Below are positions 5,978 to 6,078 of a stretch of DNA of 6,078 bases, in pieces; within the stretch, counting starts at the first letter, position 1, and the number at the start of each line of letters is the position of its first letter. The notes beneath the pieces are model-generated. The model was not told the origin of the DNA, ran no database searches, and saw only the letters and a program-made list of their open reading frames with translations. Source of the stretch: Saprospiraceae bacterium. Lineage in GTDB: Bacteria > Bacteroidota > Bacteroidia > Chitinophagales > Saprospiraceae. Both the position numbers and the translations under genes were made by a program. The stretch covers positions 1-6,078 of the forward strand of contig JABDJM010000566.1 in NCBI GenBank assembly GCA_013002475.1, read 5' to 3'.

Positions 5978-6078
5978 TTATTTCAATGTCAAAGGGCCAA
6001 AAATGCCAGCATCGATCCACCCTCTGTTTTTGTCCTCTCCTTCTACGATCGTTGATCCTATAAAATGTTCTCGCTCTG
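5978..6078 (-). CDS. C-terminal fragment of an unrecognised protein (5' part outside window)
   Basis: On the minus strand a frame open from the window edge (first full codon ends at 6076) encodes 32 residues, containing HFIGSTIVEGEDKNRGWIDAG and ending IFGPLTLK, then TAA at 5980-5978. The residue make-up is protein-like (Gly, Trp, Asp-rich turns and strands), and the stop falls 3 bp before the ypdA ATG, the spacing expected in an operon. Of the other two minus frames, one is stopped early and the other gives an Arg-rich, implausible peptide. I do not recognise the family; the segment is too short to assign a function. Confidence 0.6.
   Translation of the reverse strand, partial: EREHFIGSTIVEGEDKNRGWIDAGIFGPLTLK

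Overview
The window looks like ordinary chromosome from a Bacteroidota bacterium, most likely a Cytophagales-type lineage (Cyclobacteriaceae or relatives). The evidence is a gldE-gldD gliding-motility pair, a RecA of Bacteroidota type, DUF2147 and DUF922-like secreted proteins, a cysteine-less alkyltransferase-like protein, a YpdA-type bacillithiol disulfide reductase, general lack of Shine-Dalgarno sequences, and a promoter before recA that fits the Bacteroidota TTTG / TAnnTTTG consensus. This placement is inferred from protein resemblance recalled without any database search. No mobile element, tRNA, rRNA or CRISPR array is visible.

Layout. On the plus strand, positions 1-1114 carry the 3' part of gldE and the complete lipoprotein gene gldD, which overlap by 11 bp. 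They converge on recA (minus, 1201-2268), and one strong symmetrical hairpin at 1147-1179 lies between the two ends. recA has its own leader, with a near-consensus promoter overlaid by a perfect 12-bp inverted repeat. Upstream of recA is a small minus-strand gene of unknown function (2469-2705) with its own terminator. Next comes a compact minus-strand group: an ATL/MGMT-like gene (about 3809-4150), a secreted HExxH protein (3246-3788) and a secreted DUF2147 protein (2794-3219), with gaps of 20 and 26 bp. A roughly 215-bp divergent intergenic region (4151-4364) holds several short repeats. To its right is a plus-strand TrpF-like gene (4365-5009), whose stop codon overlaps that of the convergent ypdA gene (5006-5974). 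The last 101 bp appear to hold the C-terminus of another minus-strand gene, ending 3 bp before the ypdA start.

How the parts relate. gldE-gldD serve gliding motility and type IX secretion. recA and the ATL gene are DNA-repair genes, but they are separate transcription units. YpdA belongs to low-molecular-weight thiol redox balance. The more unusual signals are three enzyme-family proteins lacking expected reactive residues (a TrpF homologue with Ser in place of the catalytic Cys, a YpdA with Ile in place of Cys14, and an ATL with Ala in place of the acceptor Cys), and the palindrome over the recA promoter. I see no multi-gene system that I would call novel; the best candidates for new biology are the TrpF-like protein and the recA operator.
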